From Pelagibacteraceae bacterium AG-390-C22 (GTDB lineage: Bacteria; Pseudomonadota; Alphaproteobacteria; Pelagibacterales; Pelagibacteraceae), in contig QCGX01000004.1 in the NCBI GenBank assembly GCA_003278125.1, positions 1-64,000 of the forward strand: a DNA stretch of 64,000 bases, given 5' to 3'. This document shows positions 1 through 9,179 of the stretch, piece by piece; the stretch's first letter is position 1, and each line of letters starts with the position of its first letter. A program made the translations under genes and the position numbers. Below the pieces are notes generated by a model. The model was not told where the DNA came from. It saw nothing but the letters and a program-made list of their open reading frames with translations, and did not search any database.

Positions 1-1949
1 CAAAAGATAGTGATGGAAATACCATAATTAAAGTATCTGATAGTTGGGCTAATCATGCATATGTTAATGAGTCTAAATATAAAAAAAAATACAAGCTTTC
101 TATCAAGGAAAATGAAAAATTCTGGGCCAAAGAAGGAAAAAGAATTTCTTGGATAAAAAAATATACAAAAATTAAAGATGTAAAGTACAGCAAAGAAGAA
201 GTTAAAATTAAATGGTACTATGATGGAACATTAAATGCCTCTGCAAATTGCATTGATCGTCATTTAAAAAAAAATCCAAAAAAAACAGCTATTATTTGGG
301 TTGGTGATGATCCATCCGACTCAAAAAAGATTTCTTATAAAGAGTTACACCAAAATGTTTGTAAAGCAGCAAATGGATTAAAAAGCATAGGAGTTCAAAA
401 AGGTGATAGAGTAACAATCTATCTTACAATGATACCTGAGTTAGCTTATGTGATGCTAGCCTGTGCTAGAATTGGAGCTGTACATTCAATTATATTTGGT
501 GGCTTTTCTCCTGACTCAATAGCTACAAGAATAAATGATTGTGAATCTGATTATCTAATTACAGCAGATGAAGGAATTAGAGGAGGTAAGATTATTCCAT
601 TAAAAAAAATAGCAGATGATGCTTTGACACAATGTCCAGAAGTTAAGAAATGTGTCGTGATTCAAAGAACCGGCAACCAAGTAGATTGGGACAACGAAAG
701 AGATATTTCTTATAAAGAAATGATTTCCTCTGCTTCTAGCAAATGTGATCCTGAAGAGATGAGTGCGGAAGATCCATTATTTATACTTTATACTTCAGGC
801 TCAACTGGAAAACCCAAAGGAGTTCTACATACTACAGGTGGTTATATGGTTTATGCATCAATGACTCATCAATACATTTTTGATTACAAAAGTAATGATG
901 TTTACTGGTGCACTGCTGACATTGGTTGGGTAACTGGACACAGTTATATTATCTATGGACCTCTATCCAATGGAGCAACTACTATTATGTTCGAAGGAAT
1001 CCCAAATTACCCAGATAGTTCTCGTTGGTGGCAAATAGTAGATAAATATAAAGTCAACATTTTTTACACTGCACCAACTGCAATTAGAGCTTTGATGAGA
1101 GAAGGAGATAAACCAGTTAAAAAAACAAGTAGAAAATCATTAAAATTATTAGGCACTGTGGGGGAGCCTATAAATCCTGAGGCCTGGATGTGGTATTACA
1201 AAACTGTTGGGGAATCAAGATGTCCAATAGTAGATACTTGGTGGCAAACTGAAACTGGAGGCATATTAATTTCTCCTCAACCTGGAGCTATAGATCTAAA
1301 ACCAGGTTCTGCAACTAAACCATTTTACGGAATAAAACCTGTAATAGTGGACAAGGATGGAAAAATTATAAAGGGCGAAGGCAAAGGTAGATTATGTATG
1401 GCACAATCTTGGCCTGGCCAAATGAGAACAGTGTATGGTGATCATCAGAGATTTATAGATACTTATTTTTCTCAAGTCGATGGTAAATACTTTACAGGGG
1501 ATGGATGCAGAAGAGATAAAGATGGATATTACTGGATCACAGGAAGAGTAGATGATGTAATTATTGTTTCAGGTCACAATCTTGGAACAGCAGAAATTGA
1601 AAGTGCTTTTGTAGCGCATTCAAAAGTAGCTGAAGCAGCTGTTGTTGGTTTTCCTCATAGTATTAAAGGAAATGGTTTATATTGTTATGTAACTTTAAAT
1701 GCAGGAGAAAAACCTGATGGAGACTTAGAGAGAGATCTTAAACTCTGGGTTAGAAAACAAATTGGCCCCATTGCAACACCAGATGTAATTCAGTTTGCTC
1801 CTGGCCTACCCAAAACAAGATCAGGAAAAATTATGAGAAGAATTTTAAGAAAGATCGCTGCTAATGATCCTGATAATCTTGGAGATACAACCACATTGGC
1901 AGATCCTAGCGTTGTGGAATCTTTAGTTCAGAATAGACAAAATAAATAA
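1..1949 (+). CDS. acs: Acetyl-CoA synthetase, 5' end cut by window edge
   Basis: AMP-forming acetate:CoA ligase, which activates acetate to acetyl-CoA through acetyl-AMP. The frame is open from base 3 to the TAA at 1947-1949 (648 codons), so only a few residues of this ~650-residue family are missing. The first in-window ATG (429) lies deep inside the conserved adenylation domain and is not the start. Visible motifs are the phosphate-binding loop [11 protein letters not shown], the motif TWWQTETGG, and the C-terminal motif [11 protein letters not shown], whose lysine is the residue acetylated in known Acs enzymes. A possible acetate symporter gene pair follows ~0.8 kb downstream, which fits acetate assimilation. 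Confidence 0.97.
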   Translation, partial: KDSDGNTIIKVSDSWANHAYVNESKYKKKYKLSIKENEKFWAKEGKRISWIKKYTKIKDVKYSKEEVKIKWYYDGTLNASANCIDRHLKKNPKKTAIIWVGDDPSDSKKISYKELHQNVCKAANGLKSIGVQKGDRVTIYLTMIPELAYVMLACARIGAVHSIIFGGFSPDSIATRINDCESDYLITADEGIRGGKIIPLKKIADDALTQCPEVKKCVVIQRTGNQVDWDNERDISYKEMISSASSKCDPEEMSAEDPLFILYTSGSTGKPKGVLHTTGGYMVYASMTHQYIFDYKSNDVYWCTADIGWVTGHSYIIYGPLSNGATTIMFEGIPNYPDSSRWWQIVDKYKVNIFYTAPTAIRALMREGDKPVKKTSRKSLKLLGTVGEPINPEAWMWYYKTVGESRCPIVDTWWQTETGGILISPQPGAIDLKPGSATKPFYGIKPVIVDKDGKIIKGEGKGRLCMAQSWPGQMRTVYGDHQRFIDTYFSQVDGKYFTGDGCRRDKDGYYWITGRVDDVIIVSGHNLGTAEIESAFVAHSKVAEAAVVGFPHSIKGNGLYCYVTLNAGEKPDGDLERDLKLWVRKQIGPIATPDVIQFAPGLPKTRSGKIMRRILRKIAANDPDNLGDTTTLADPSVVESLVQNRQNK

Positions 1950-1952
1950 TAA

Positions 1953-2582
1953 TTAATTAAAACTAAGATTTTTAGATAAATCCTTAAATTCATTTTCTAC
2001 TAAATTCCATTTAAGTTTAATTGAATTTAAAACTATTTCCTTATCTAAAACTTTTAGTTCATCGGCAATTGGAGACCATTTATAAAGAGCTAATCCACTA
2101 TCTTTAAATGGATTGTTTTGATAGTAATTATGCCAATCAATATTTTTTGATTTTAAAATAAACTCATTTTTTACATTTTCATATATATTCTTATCTAAGC
2201 CATTATCTAATTCCTTATTAATAATATTTAAGAATATTTCTTCTGCATCATTTATTTTTAAATTTTTCTTATCAATTAAATAAGAGAATACATAAAATGT
2301 TAAATCTGATATTGCAGTAACATAAATATTCCATTTAGCAATATTGATTGATTCAGAAAACTTTTCATCTTCTACCATTATGGCGTATCTTGTGCCGATC
2401 CTGGTTTTTAAATAACCATAAAGAGTAGTTTGAGTAACATGGGCTGATCTCTCTTGAACAAAATTTTGTAAATCTTCTTTTGAACTTATTGAGCTAAATT
2501 TGTTAGTTAATTTTCTTACAGGAAAAAGATATTCTCCCATGATTTTAATGGTATTAAGTATATTTTTAATATTCAATCTCAC
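1953..2582 (-). CDS. Unknown conserved-looking protein, 209 aa
   Basis: I do not recognise this family. The longest reading begins at a GTG (2580-2582); an in-frame ATG at 2538-2540 gives a shorter form starting MGEYLFPVR. Neither has a clear ribosome binding site, so the start is uncertain. The protein is soluble, with no signal peptide or membrane segment, and is rich in Lys, Asn and Ile. The central part, with TTLYGYLKTRIGTRY followed by a hydrophobic helix, looks the most constrained. It is convergent with acs, with 3 bp between the stop codons. Codon use looks like the neighbours, so it is probably a real gene. Confidence 0.75.
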   Translation of the reverse strand: MRLNIKNILNTIKIMGEYLFPVRKLTNKFSSISSKEDLQNFVQERSAHVTQTTLYGYLKTRIGTRYAIMVEDEKFSESINIAKWNIYVTAISDLTFYVFSYLIDKKNLKINDAEEIFLNIINKELDNGLDKNIYENVKNEFILKSKNIDWHNYYQNNPFKDSGLALYKWSPIADELKVLDKEIVLNSIKLKWNLVENEFKDLSKNLSFN

Positions 2583-2699
2583 GTTGTATTAAAGAAGTCC
2601 CTATTTTTCCTAATTAGTAGCATTTCATTGAAGTTTTTGGAGGTCTTTTTTCTCTTTTAATTAAACTTCATATGAGTATGATCTTTACCATTAATTAAT

Positions 2700-2717
2700 A
2701 CTTTTTACGTAAAAAGT
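2700..2717. promoter_or_regulatory. 18-bp perfect palindrome in symporter leader
   Basis: ACTTTTTACGTAAAAAGT reads identically on both strands. It ends 16 bp before the ATG of the symporter small subunit, just upstream of the ribosome binding site. It could be a dimeric repressor operator or an RNA hairpin that affects translation. The symmetry is seen directly; the function is inference. Confidence 0.5.
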
Positions 2718-2733
2718 TAAAAAAGGGGGAAAT

Positions 2734-2991
2734 ATGTCAAATAAAGACGCATATTGGAATAAGACCAAAAACCATATGATAGTAACATTGGTTCTTTGGG
2801 CATTTTTTTCATTAGTCGTATTCATGTTTGGTTCTGAACTGAACACGATGTCTTTTCTTGGGTACCCACTAGCATATTACATGACGGCACAAGGATCACT
2901 TCTTGCGTTCGTTATAATGCTTTTCTGGACTGCCAATAAACAAGAGAAGATAGACGAAGAGCATGGGTTCTCAGAAAGAGAGGATGACTAA
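2734..2991 (+). CDS. Sodium/solute symporter small subunit (DUF4212)
   Basis: 85-residue membrane protein with two hydrophobic segments (about residues 16-35 and 45-66). An amphipathic N-terminus (YWNKTKNHM) and a short acidic C-terminal tail (EEHGFSERE) are typical of the DUF4212 / TIGR03647 small subunit that partners VC_2705-type sodium:solute symporters. The start is supported by a strong purine-rich ribosome binding site (aaaggggga, 2722-2730) 3 bp before ATG 2734. The stop codon abuts the ATG of the large subunit, so translation is probably coupled. Confidence 0.88.
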   Translation: MSNKDAYWNKTKNHMIVTLVLWAFFSLVVFMFGSELNTMSFLGYPLAYYMTAQGSLLAFVIMLFWTANKQEKIDEEHGFSEREDD

Positions 2992-4854
2992 ATGATAGAA
3001 ATGAAAGGTGGATTTGTAAAAAATCTTCCAAAAGTATATGGTCTCTACACTGGAGGTTTCGCAGTATTCATTTTAATAATGGCTATTGCTGAGCAAGCGG
3101 GTGTATCTGCAAAAAACATCGGAGTGATGTTTGTTGCTTTCACCGTTTTGATTTATGCCTTTATCGGTTATTTATCAAGAACAGTCCAAGTAGATGCTTA
3201 TTATGTTGCTGGAAGACAAGTGCCAACCGTATTTAACGGAATGGCAACTGCAGCTGACTGGATGTCAGGTGCATCATTCGTAGCTTTAGCGGGTGGAGTT
3301 TACTTTGGTGGCTATACTTATATGGCCTTCTTAGTAGGTTGGACAGGTGGTTATGTGCTTGTGGCAACTTTACTAGCTCCGTACCTAAGAAAGTTTGGAT
3401 GTTACACAGTTCCTGATTTTATAGGAACACGATATGGTGGTAATCTCGTAAGAGCTTGCTCTGTATTCGTGCTTTTTATAGCTTCATTTACTTATGTGAC
3501 AGCACAAATTAATGCTACGGGAACAATTGCTTCAAGAGCACTAGGTATCCCATTCGAACTAGGAGTTTGGGTAGGATTAATCAGTATCTTAATCTGTTCT
3601 ATGTTAGGTGGAATGAGAGCCGTAACATGGACACAGGTAGCTCAATACATCGTATTAATCATCGCGTATCTAATTCCAGTTTTCTGGATTAGTTCTAAAG
3701 TAGGTGGAGGAGTATTCCCTCACTTAATGTTAGGTGATGAAGTAGCGAGATTGGGTGAACTTGAACAACAATTTGGACTAGTTAAAAACAGTGCCGCAGA
3801 TATGAAAGCAGCGGGAGTACCAGGAGGATTGAAATATATCTCTGGACCTCACTCTGGAGTACCTGAAGGTGGAATGGCTGTCTGGAAATACTTATCGTTA
3901 GCGATTTGTATGATGGTAGGAACTGCATCGTTACCTCATATTCTTATGAGATACTTTACAACTCCTTCAGTAAAAGCAGCAAGAAAATCAGTAGCATGGT
4001 CGCTATTCTTTATCTTCTTGCTTTACTCTTCAGCACCAATGTTAGCAACTCTGTCTAAACTTGCTTTAATGGACCCTAATTTACCTACTGGAATTATCGG
4101 AAAATCTATTTCTGAAGTTCAAAGTATAGCGTGGGTACAAAACTGGTCAGCAGTTAAACAAGTGTTCATCGCAGACTTTAATGGTGACGGTATACTTCAG
4201 TTGAACGAATGGTTCATGAGAGGTGACGTTGTGGTATTAGCTACTCCAGAAGTAGCAGGATTACCTTTCGTAATCTCAGGACTTGTGTTTGCTGGTGGTA
4301 TGGCTGCTGCCATGTCAACTGCAGATGGATTAGTTCTTGCGATATCAAATGCTTTATCACACGACATTTACTACAAAATAGTAAATCCAAAAGCAGATAC
4401 TGCAAAAAGACTAATCGTTGCTCGTGTACTTCTAGTATTAATCGGAGCCGCTGGTGCTTATATAGCTTCATTTAGGCTAACAAGTATCTTAGGTTCGGTT
4501 GCTTGGGCGTTTGACTTTGCAATGTCAGGCCTATTCTTCCCACTTGTACTTGGTGTATGGTGGAAGAGAGCTACTAGACAAGGTGCAATTGCCGGAATAA
4601 TGGCCGGAATACTTTCAGGATGGGCTTATTTATTATGGGTGTATCCTAAGTTTTCTATGGCTATTTGGGGAGTTGTAAACGAACCTTGGTTAGGCATAGA
4701 TCATTTAAGATTTGGAATGATCGGTGCTCCAGTTTGTTTAGTTACAATGGTTGTAGTTAGTTTAATGACTAAAGAACCAGATGCAGCTACTCAAGCGATG
4801 GTAGACGCTACTAGAGTTCCTACAGGTAAAGCTGTATTAGGAAAACAACACTAG
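2992..4854 (+). CDS. Sodium:solute symporter large subunit (ActP-like)
   Basis: 620-residue member of the sodium:solute symporter (SSS) superfamily, VC_2705-like subfamily. Many transmembrane helices are visible, and the family signature region contains AADWMSGASF and GGTYxMAF-like stretches. It most likely imports acetate or another short organic acid with Na+; acs lies just upstream. The family is often named actP, but I leave the symbol empty because the substrate is not proven. Residues 395-406 form a textbook EF-hand loop (DFNGDGILQLNE) in a hydrophilic insertion. Codon use is visibly less AT-rich than in its neighbours, as expected for a highly expressed transporter. A strong terminator follows. 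Confidence 0.9.
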   Translation: MIEMKGGFVKNLPKVYGLYTGGFAVFILIMAIAEQAGVSAKNIGVMFVAFTVLIYAFIGYLSRTVQVDAYYVAGRQVPTVFNGMATAADWMSGASFVALAGGVYFGGYTYMAFLVGWTGGYVLVATLLAPYLRKFGCYTVPDFIGTRYGGNLVRACSVFVLFIASFTYVTAQINATGTIASRALGIPFELGVWVGLISILICSMLGGMRAVTWTQVAQYIVLIIAYLIPVFWISSKVGGGVFPHLMLGDEVARLGELEQQFGLVKNSAADMKAAGVPGGLKYISGPHSGVPEGGMAVWKYLSLAICMMVGTASLPHILMRYFTTPSVKAARKSVAWSLFFIFLLYSSAPMLATLSKLALMDPNLPTGIIGKSISEVQSIAWVQNWSAVKQVFIADFNGDGILQLNEWFMRGDVVVLATPEVAGLPFVISGLVFAGGMAAAMSTADGLVLAISNALSHDIYYKIVNPKADTAKRLIVARVLLVLIGAAGAYIASFRLTSILGSVAWAFDFAMSGLFFPLVLGVWWKRATRQGAIAGIMAGILSGWAYLLWVYPKFSMAIWGVVNEPWLGIDHLRFGMIGAPVCLVTMVVVSLMTKEPDAATQAMVDATRVPTGKAVLGKQH

Positions 4855-4874
4855 TAAATAAACTTTTAAAAATT

Positions 4875-4906
4875 AAAAGGGGCGAATTTATCGCCCCTTT
4901 TTTTTT
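4875..4906 (+). terminator. Intrinsic terminator after the symporter
   Basis: A GC stem GGGGCGA/TCGCCCC (4879-4885 with 4891-4897), extended by AAAA/TTTT, has a 5-base loop and is followed by an uninterrupted run of T. This is a textbook rho-independent terminator 20 bp after the symporter stop codon. Confidence 0.95.
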
Positions 4907-4931
4907 GCCTAAATCATGATATCTTAAAAAT

Positions 4932-5267
4932 ATGATTCCTACTTGGATAATTGTTTTAGACTACATTCTTGGAATGATAATGTGGACTTTAATTGGACGA
5001 GCAGCCATGAATATTTTTCAAAGAGAAGACTCGACTTTCTTCTTTATGAGAGTCTTCGTTAAATACACCAATCCAATAATTAAATTATTTAAACCTATTA
5101 CTCCTAGCTTTTTGTTTGGGGGATTTATTGCCCTTTACGTTGCATGGTTTTTTTACTTATTTAGATTTTATGCTATGCCATATTTACTTGGTTATGATGT
5201 ATGGGGAATGTTAGCTTTTCCATTGGAAAGTGATTTTTCAAAACAACTTTACCAACTTTTTAATTAA
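4932..5267 (+). CDS. Small membrane protein, possibly YggT-like
   Basis: 111 residues with two strongly hydrophobic stretches (about 5-25 and 60-85). Between them is a segment ending in NPIIKLFKPITP that resembles the half-repeat of YggT-family membrane proteins, where a conserved Pro-rich loop precedes the second helix. The resemblance is only to this pattern; I cannot confirm the family. ATG 4932 sits a few bases after an AT-rich -10-like TATCTT, and there is no visible ribosome binding site. The gene stands alone between a terminator and the rpe promoter. Confidence 0.7.
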   Translation: MIPTWIIVLDYILGMIMWTLIGRAAMNIFQREDSTFFFMRVFVKYTNPIIKLFKPITPSFLFGGFIALYVAWFFYLFRFYAMPYLLGYDVWGMLAFPLESDFSKQLYQLFN

Positions 5268-5279
5268 CAATTTATTTTT

Positions 5280-5307
5280 TTGACAAATTTACCGATTAAA
5301 ATATAAG
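5280..5307 (+). promoter_or_regulatory. Sigma-70 type promoter of rpe, leaderless spacing
   Basis: -35 TTGACA (5280-5285), 16-bp spacer, -10 TATAAG (5302-5307). The -10 ends 6 bases before the rpe ATG at 5314, so transcription would begin at or next to the start codon. No ribosome binding site is possible in that space. Confidence 0.7.
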
Positions 5308-5313
5308 TAAAGA

Positions 5314-5976
5314 ATGAGCGCCCTAATCAAAATATCACCTTCCATACTTTCAGCAGATTTTAGTAAATTAGGTGAAGAGGTAATTGCTCTTGAAAAAGCG
5401 GGTGCTGATTATATTCATATTGACGTTATGGATGGACATTTTGTTCCAAACCTAACAATTGGTCCAGAAGTAATTAAAAAACTTAGACCATTAACAAAAA
5501 AAACTTTTGACGTTCATTTAATGATATCTCCAGTAGATAATTTTATTAAAGATTTCTCAAAAGCTGGTGCTGATATAATAACTTTTCACCCAGAAGCTAC
5601 CCCAAACATATTAAATACGATTAATTTAATTAAGAAAGAAGGAAAAAAAGTTGGGATATCCTTAAAGCCTAAATCAAAAATTGAATTAATTGAAAAATAT
5701 ATAGATCAGGTTGATCTGATCCTTATTATGAGCGTAGAGCCAGGTTTTGGAGGTCAAAAATTTATGCCGGAAGTCTTAGATAAAACAAAAAAGATCAAAG
5801 AATTAGTCGATAAAAAAAACTTGAAAATCGAAATAGAGATAGACGGGGGGATTAATTTTGAAAATTGCACTAAAGCAAAAAAGGCAGGCGCAAACGTACT
5901 CGTTTCTGGCTCAACTATCTTTAAAGAAAATCAAGGCGACCTAAAAAAGAATATAAGAATTCTTAGAACAAGTTAG
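5314..5976 (+). CDS. rpe: Ribulose-phosphate 3-epimerase
   Basis: 220-residue TIM-barrel enzyme that interconverts ribulose-5-phosphate and xylulose-5-phosphate in the pentose phosphate pathway. Visible family motifs are SPSILSADF at the N-terminus, HIDVMDGHFVPN (metal-binding His and Asp), DVHLMI, the MSVEPGFGGQKF loop, and the phosphate-binding end DGGIN ... ANVLVSGSTIF. Length is normal for the family. It begins at ATG 5314 directly downstream of a promoter with leaderless spacing. The next gene starts 3 bp after its stop, so rpe, the heparinase-like gene and purH probably form one transcription unit. Confidence 0.97.
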   Translation: MSALIKISPSILSADFSKLGEEVIALEKAGADYIHIDVMDGHFVPNLTIGPEVIKKLRPLTKKTFDVHLMISPVDNFIKDFSKAGADIITFHPEATPNILNTINLIKKEGKKVGISLKPKSKIELIEKYIDQVDLILIMSVEPGFGGQKFMPEVLDKTKKIKELVDKKNLKIEIEIDGGINFENCTKAKKAGANVLVSGSTIFKENQGDLKKNIRILRTS

Positions 5977-5979
5977 TAG

Positions 5980-7626
5980 ATGTTTAATTTAAAAAGTATT
6001 TATTTTTACTTTTTAGCTGTTCAAATAAGTCTAATAAAGTTTTTTAAAAAAATTTACTTTTCCACAAGTTTTTATAATAAATCCTTAATATCTAAAACAC
6101 CTCAACAATTTTATTTTCATCCAAACCCATTTCTACTTTCTTCGATAACTAATTATAAAAAATATTCTTTTAAGGTTGGTAAAATTGATCCTAATGTTTT
6201 TTGGGTTAAAAAGAAAAATAATTGGGAAGAGAAAGAAGTTCATAGTTTTCTATGGTTAAATTTAATTGATAGAAAAAATGATGGAAAATCATTACAAAAA
6301 ATAATTGACGTTTGGATGTTAAAACACTCAAAATATAAGAGAAAAGTTTGGGAAAGTTCAGTACTCAGTAAAAGGATTATAAGCTGGATTTTAAACGTTG
6401 ATATTATTCTTAATAACGGTTCTTTTTATTTTAAAAAAAATTTTCTAAATAGTATTATTTCGCAAACCAATCATTTAAAAAAAAATATAAAATTTGAAAA
6501 AAATTATTCTAAAAGATTAGAGGTCTTAACCGCTTTACTTTTATCTGGGTTAGTTTTTAAAGAATATATCAATAACTTTAATATTGGGATAAAAGAGCTC
6601 GAAAAATTAACTAAAGATTATTTTGATGATGATGGATTTCCACTTACTCGAAATCCTAGTGATTTAATTTTCTTTGCAAAATACCTACTGCTTTGTAAAG
6701 AGTGCATTAAAGATGCTCAGCAATATATTCCTGAATTTTTAGACATAATAATCAATAAAAATCTTAAATGTATAAAAGAAATTTTAACTCCAAATAATCA
6801 AATTCCTCTTTTTAATGGAGGTACTGAAAATAACTTAGAATATTTTGATAAATTGCTTGATGATTTAGATTACAAACCAAAAAATAAAAAAAAAATAATT
6901 GGTGGGATTCATTCGTTTAATATTCGAAATAATGCAATCTTTTTTGATGCAGGAGAACCGCCTAAAAAAGATTTTTCTAAAAGCTACCAATCTGGGCCAT
7001 TATCATTCGAGTATTATTTGGATGGAAAAAAAATTATTACAAACTGTGGATTTGGTTCAAATATATCCTCTAAAGCAGAACTTTTAAGTCGTTTAACATC
7101 TGCACAATCAACTTTAACGTTAGACGATACCTCGGTTACAAAGTTTGAAAGAAATAAATTAATCAATAGAGCATTTGGAAACTCAATTAAAAATACTTTT
7201 AAAATCAATAATTTAGATTTTGTTGAAGATAAAAATCAAATCAAATTTACTGCCTCTCATAATGGGTATGAAAAAAAATTTGGTTGCATACATAAAAGAG
7301 AAATATCTATTGAGAAACAAAATGGCAAACTAATAGGCTATGATGAAATAATAAAGAAAAAAGATGGAAAGCCTCTTAATTATAGTCTTAGATTTCATCT
7401 CTACCCGGGTTTAACTGCTGTAAAAACAATGGGTGGAAACAGTGCGCTAATTCAAATCTCTAAAAATAAATCATTAATCTTCACAATATTAGATGAATCT
7501 ATACTATTAGAAAAAAGTATATTTCTAGGAGGAAATAAAATATTAGATAATACTTGCGTAACAGTATCAGGTAATTTAGTTAATAAAAATAAAACTATCC
7601 ACTGGGAAATTAAAAAAAATATTTAG
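5980..7626 (+). CDS. Heparinase II/III-like protein
   Basis: 548 residues. The N-terminal two thirds are helical (alginate lyase/heparinase-like toroid), and the C-terminal part, from about residue 320, is a beta-rich heparinase II/III-like domain with the motif GPLSFEYYLDGKKIITNCG. In alphaproteobacteria a gene of this type commonly lies between rpe and purH, exactly as here, which supports the assignment. Its substrate in these organisms is unknown; a role in envelope or polysaccharide turnover is inference. No signal peptide is evident, although the first ~20 residues are hydrophobic. Confidence 0.85.
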   Translation: MFNLKSIYFYFLAVQISLIKFFKKIYFSTSFYNKSLISKTPQQFYFHPNPFLLSSITNYKKYSFKVGKIDPNVFWVKKKNNWEEKEVHSFLWLNLIDRKNDGKSLQKIIDVWMLKHSKYKRKVWESSVLSKRIISWILNVDIILNNGSFYFKKNFLNSIISQTNHLKKNIKFEKNYSKRLEVLTALLLSGLVFKEYINNFNIGIKELEKLTKDYFDDDGFPLTRNPSDLIFFAKYLLLCKECIKDAQQYIPEFLDIIINKNLKCIKEILTPNNQIPLFNGGTENNLEYFDKLLDDLDYKPKNKKKIIGGIHSFNIRNNAIFFDAGEPPKKDFSKSYQSGPLSFEYYLDGKKIITNCGFGSNISSKAELLSRLTSAQSTLTLDDTSVTKFERNKLINRAFGNSIKNTFKINNLDFVEDKNQIKFTASHNGYEKKFGCIHKREISIEKQNGKLIGYDEIIKKKDGKPLNYSLRFHLYPGLTAVKTMGGNSALIQISKNKSLIFTILDESILLEKSIFLGGNKILDNTCVTVSGNLVNKNKTIHWEIKKNI

Positions 7627-7628
7627 TC

Positions 7629-9179
7629 ATGAAGCAAAAAATTAAAAATGCCCTAGTTTCTGTTTCAGACAAAACTGAACTAACTCCTATTCTTAAAGTT
7701 TTAAAAAAATTTAAAATTAAAATTATAAGTTCAGGGGGAACATATAGCTCAATAAAAAGACTTGGTTATGACTGTCTAGAAGTTTCAGAATATACTGGTT
7801 TTAAAGAAATGCTTGATGGAAGAGTCAAAACACTACACCCTAAAATTCATGCTGGGATTCTTCATGATAGAAGTAATAAAAAACACAAAAGAGAAATGGA
7901 TAAAGAAAAATTTCCTACAATAGATCTAATTATAGTAAATTTTTATCCATTTCAAAATGCAGTATTAAATTCAAAAAATCAAAGAAAAATAATTGAAAAT
8001 ATTGATATTGGTGGACCTGCTATGGTTAGAGCTGCTGCAAAAAATTTTGAAAACGTAACAATTATTACAGATAAGGATGACTATAGAGAGCTAATTGATG
8101 AACTAAAAAAAAATAATGGAAAAACAACTTTAAAATTTAGAGAAGTAATGTCATCAAAAGCCTTTGGATTAACCTCTTACTATGACTCTATGGTTGCTAA
8201 TTGGTTTAATCAAAATTTGAAAATAAAATTCCCTGAAAGAAAAACAATATTTGGTAAAAAACTTCAAAATCTGAGGTATGGTGAAAACCCACATCAAGAA
8301 AGTTCAATTTACGTAAATGATTTTAATGATAGTGAAATTGGTCTAAAGAAAATAAGCGGAAAAGATTTGAGTTATAATAATTACAATGATATTTTTTCAG
8401 GATTAGATATTCTTTCATCAATAAAAAAGATTCCAACAACAGTTATAATAAAGCACGCAAATCCTAGTGGGGTTTCTTCTAATAAGTCCTCTATAATTTC
8501 TTTTAAAAATGCTTTTGCAAGTGATCCTCTAAGTGCTTTTGGTGGAATTGTTGCATGTAATTTTAAAATAAATAAATCTATTGCCTATGAAATAAATAAA
8601 ACATTTTTTGAGGTTGTTCTTGCAAAAAGTTTTGATGCGAATGCTTTAAGAATATTAAAAAGAAAAAAAAATCTAAGAATTATAGATATATCCAATTTTA
8701 AAGAGAGAGAAAACTCAGCCATTAAATTATTTAATAATTCATTCTTATTACAAGATAAAGATAATATAATATTTAATAAAAAAGGTTTAAAATTCGTTAC
8801 TAAAAACAAACCATCGAAAAAGGAAATTAAAGAAATGGAATTTGCTTTCAATGTTTGTAAATTTGTAAAATCTAATGCAATAGTCCTAACTAATAATTTT
8901 TCAACTATTGGGATAGGAGCAGGGCAGCCAAGTCGTTTTGATAGCTGTAAGATTGCAACTCAAAAGGCTAGACAATTTCAGCCAAGTAAATTAAAAAATG
9001 CAATAGCTGCCTCTGATGCATTTTTTCCTTTTGCCGACGGAATTAAGACTTTAATTAAATCTGGTATAAAGATTATTATTCAGCCCGGAGGGTCAATAAG
9101 AGATAAAGAAGTGATTGAAGCTGCAAATAAAGCCAATATTAAAATGGTCTTAACAGGTACTAGGCACTTTAATCATTAA
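7629..9179 (+). CDS. purH: Bifunctional AICAR transformylase / IMP cyclohydrolase
   Basis: 516 residues; catalyses the last two steps of purine synthesis (formylation of AICAR, then closure to IMP). The N-terminal MGS-like cyclohydrolase domain shows SSGGTYSSIK, EMLDGRVKTLHPKIHAGIL and NFYPF. The transformylase domain shows NLRYGENPHQ, KHANPSGV, SDPLSAFGGIVACN and, near the C-terminus, ASDAFFPFADGI. Length is typical. It follows the heparinase-like gene by 2 bp. Its stop overlaps by 3 bp the stop of the convergent pterin dehydratase gene. Confidence 0.97.
   Translation: MKQKIKNALVSVSDKTELTPILKVLKKFKIKIISSGGTYSSIKRLGYDCLEVSEYTGFKEMLDGRVKTLHPKIHAGILHDRSNKKHKREMDKEKFPTIDLIIVNFYPFQNAVLNSKNQRKIIENIDIGGPAMVRAAAKNFENVTIITDKDDYRELIDELKKNNGKTTLKFREVMSSKAFGLTSYYDSMVANWFNQNLKIKFPERKTIFGKKLQNLRYGENPHQESSIYVNDFNDSEIGLKKISGKDLSYNNYNDIFSGLDILSSIKKIPTTVIIKHANPSGVSSNKSSIISFKNAFASDPLSAFGGIVACNFKINKSIAYEINKTFFEVVLAKSFDANALRILKRKKNLRIIDISNFKERENSAIKLFNNSFLLQDKDNIIFNKKGLKFVTKNKPSKKEIKEMEFAFNVCKFVKSNAIVLTNNFSTIGIGAGQPSRFDSCKIATQKARQFQPSKLKNAIAASDAFFPFADGIKTLIKSGIKIIIQPGGSIRDKEVIEAANKANIKMVLTGTRHFNH

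Noticed and set aside
2583..2733. Riboswitch in the symporter leader
   Set aside because: Apart from the 18-bp palindrome I see no paired stems or known aptamer motifs in these 151 bp.
6058..6066. TTTTCCACA, a perfect match to the relaxed DnaA-box consensus
   Set aside because: It is a single copy inside the heparinase-like gene with no neighbouring boxes; isolated 9-mers occur by chance.
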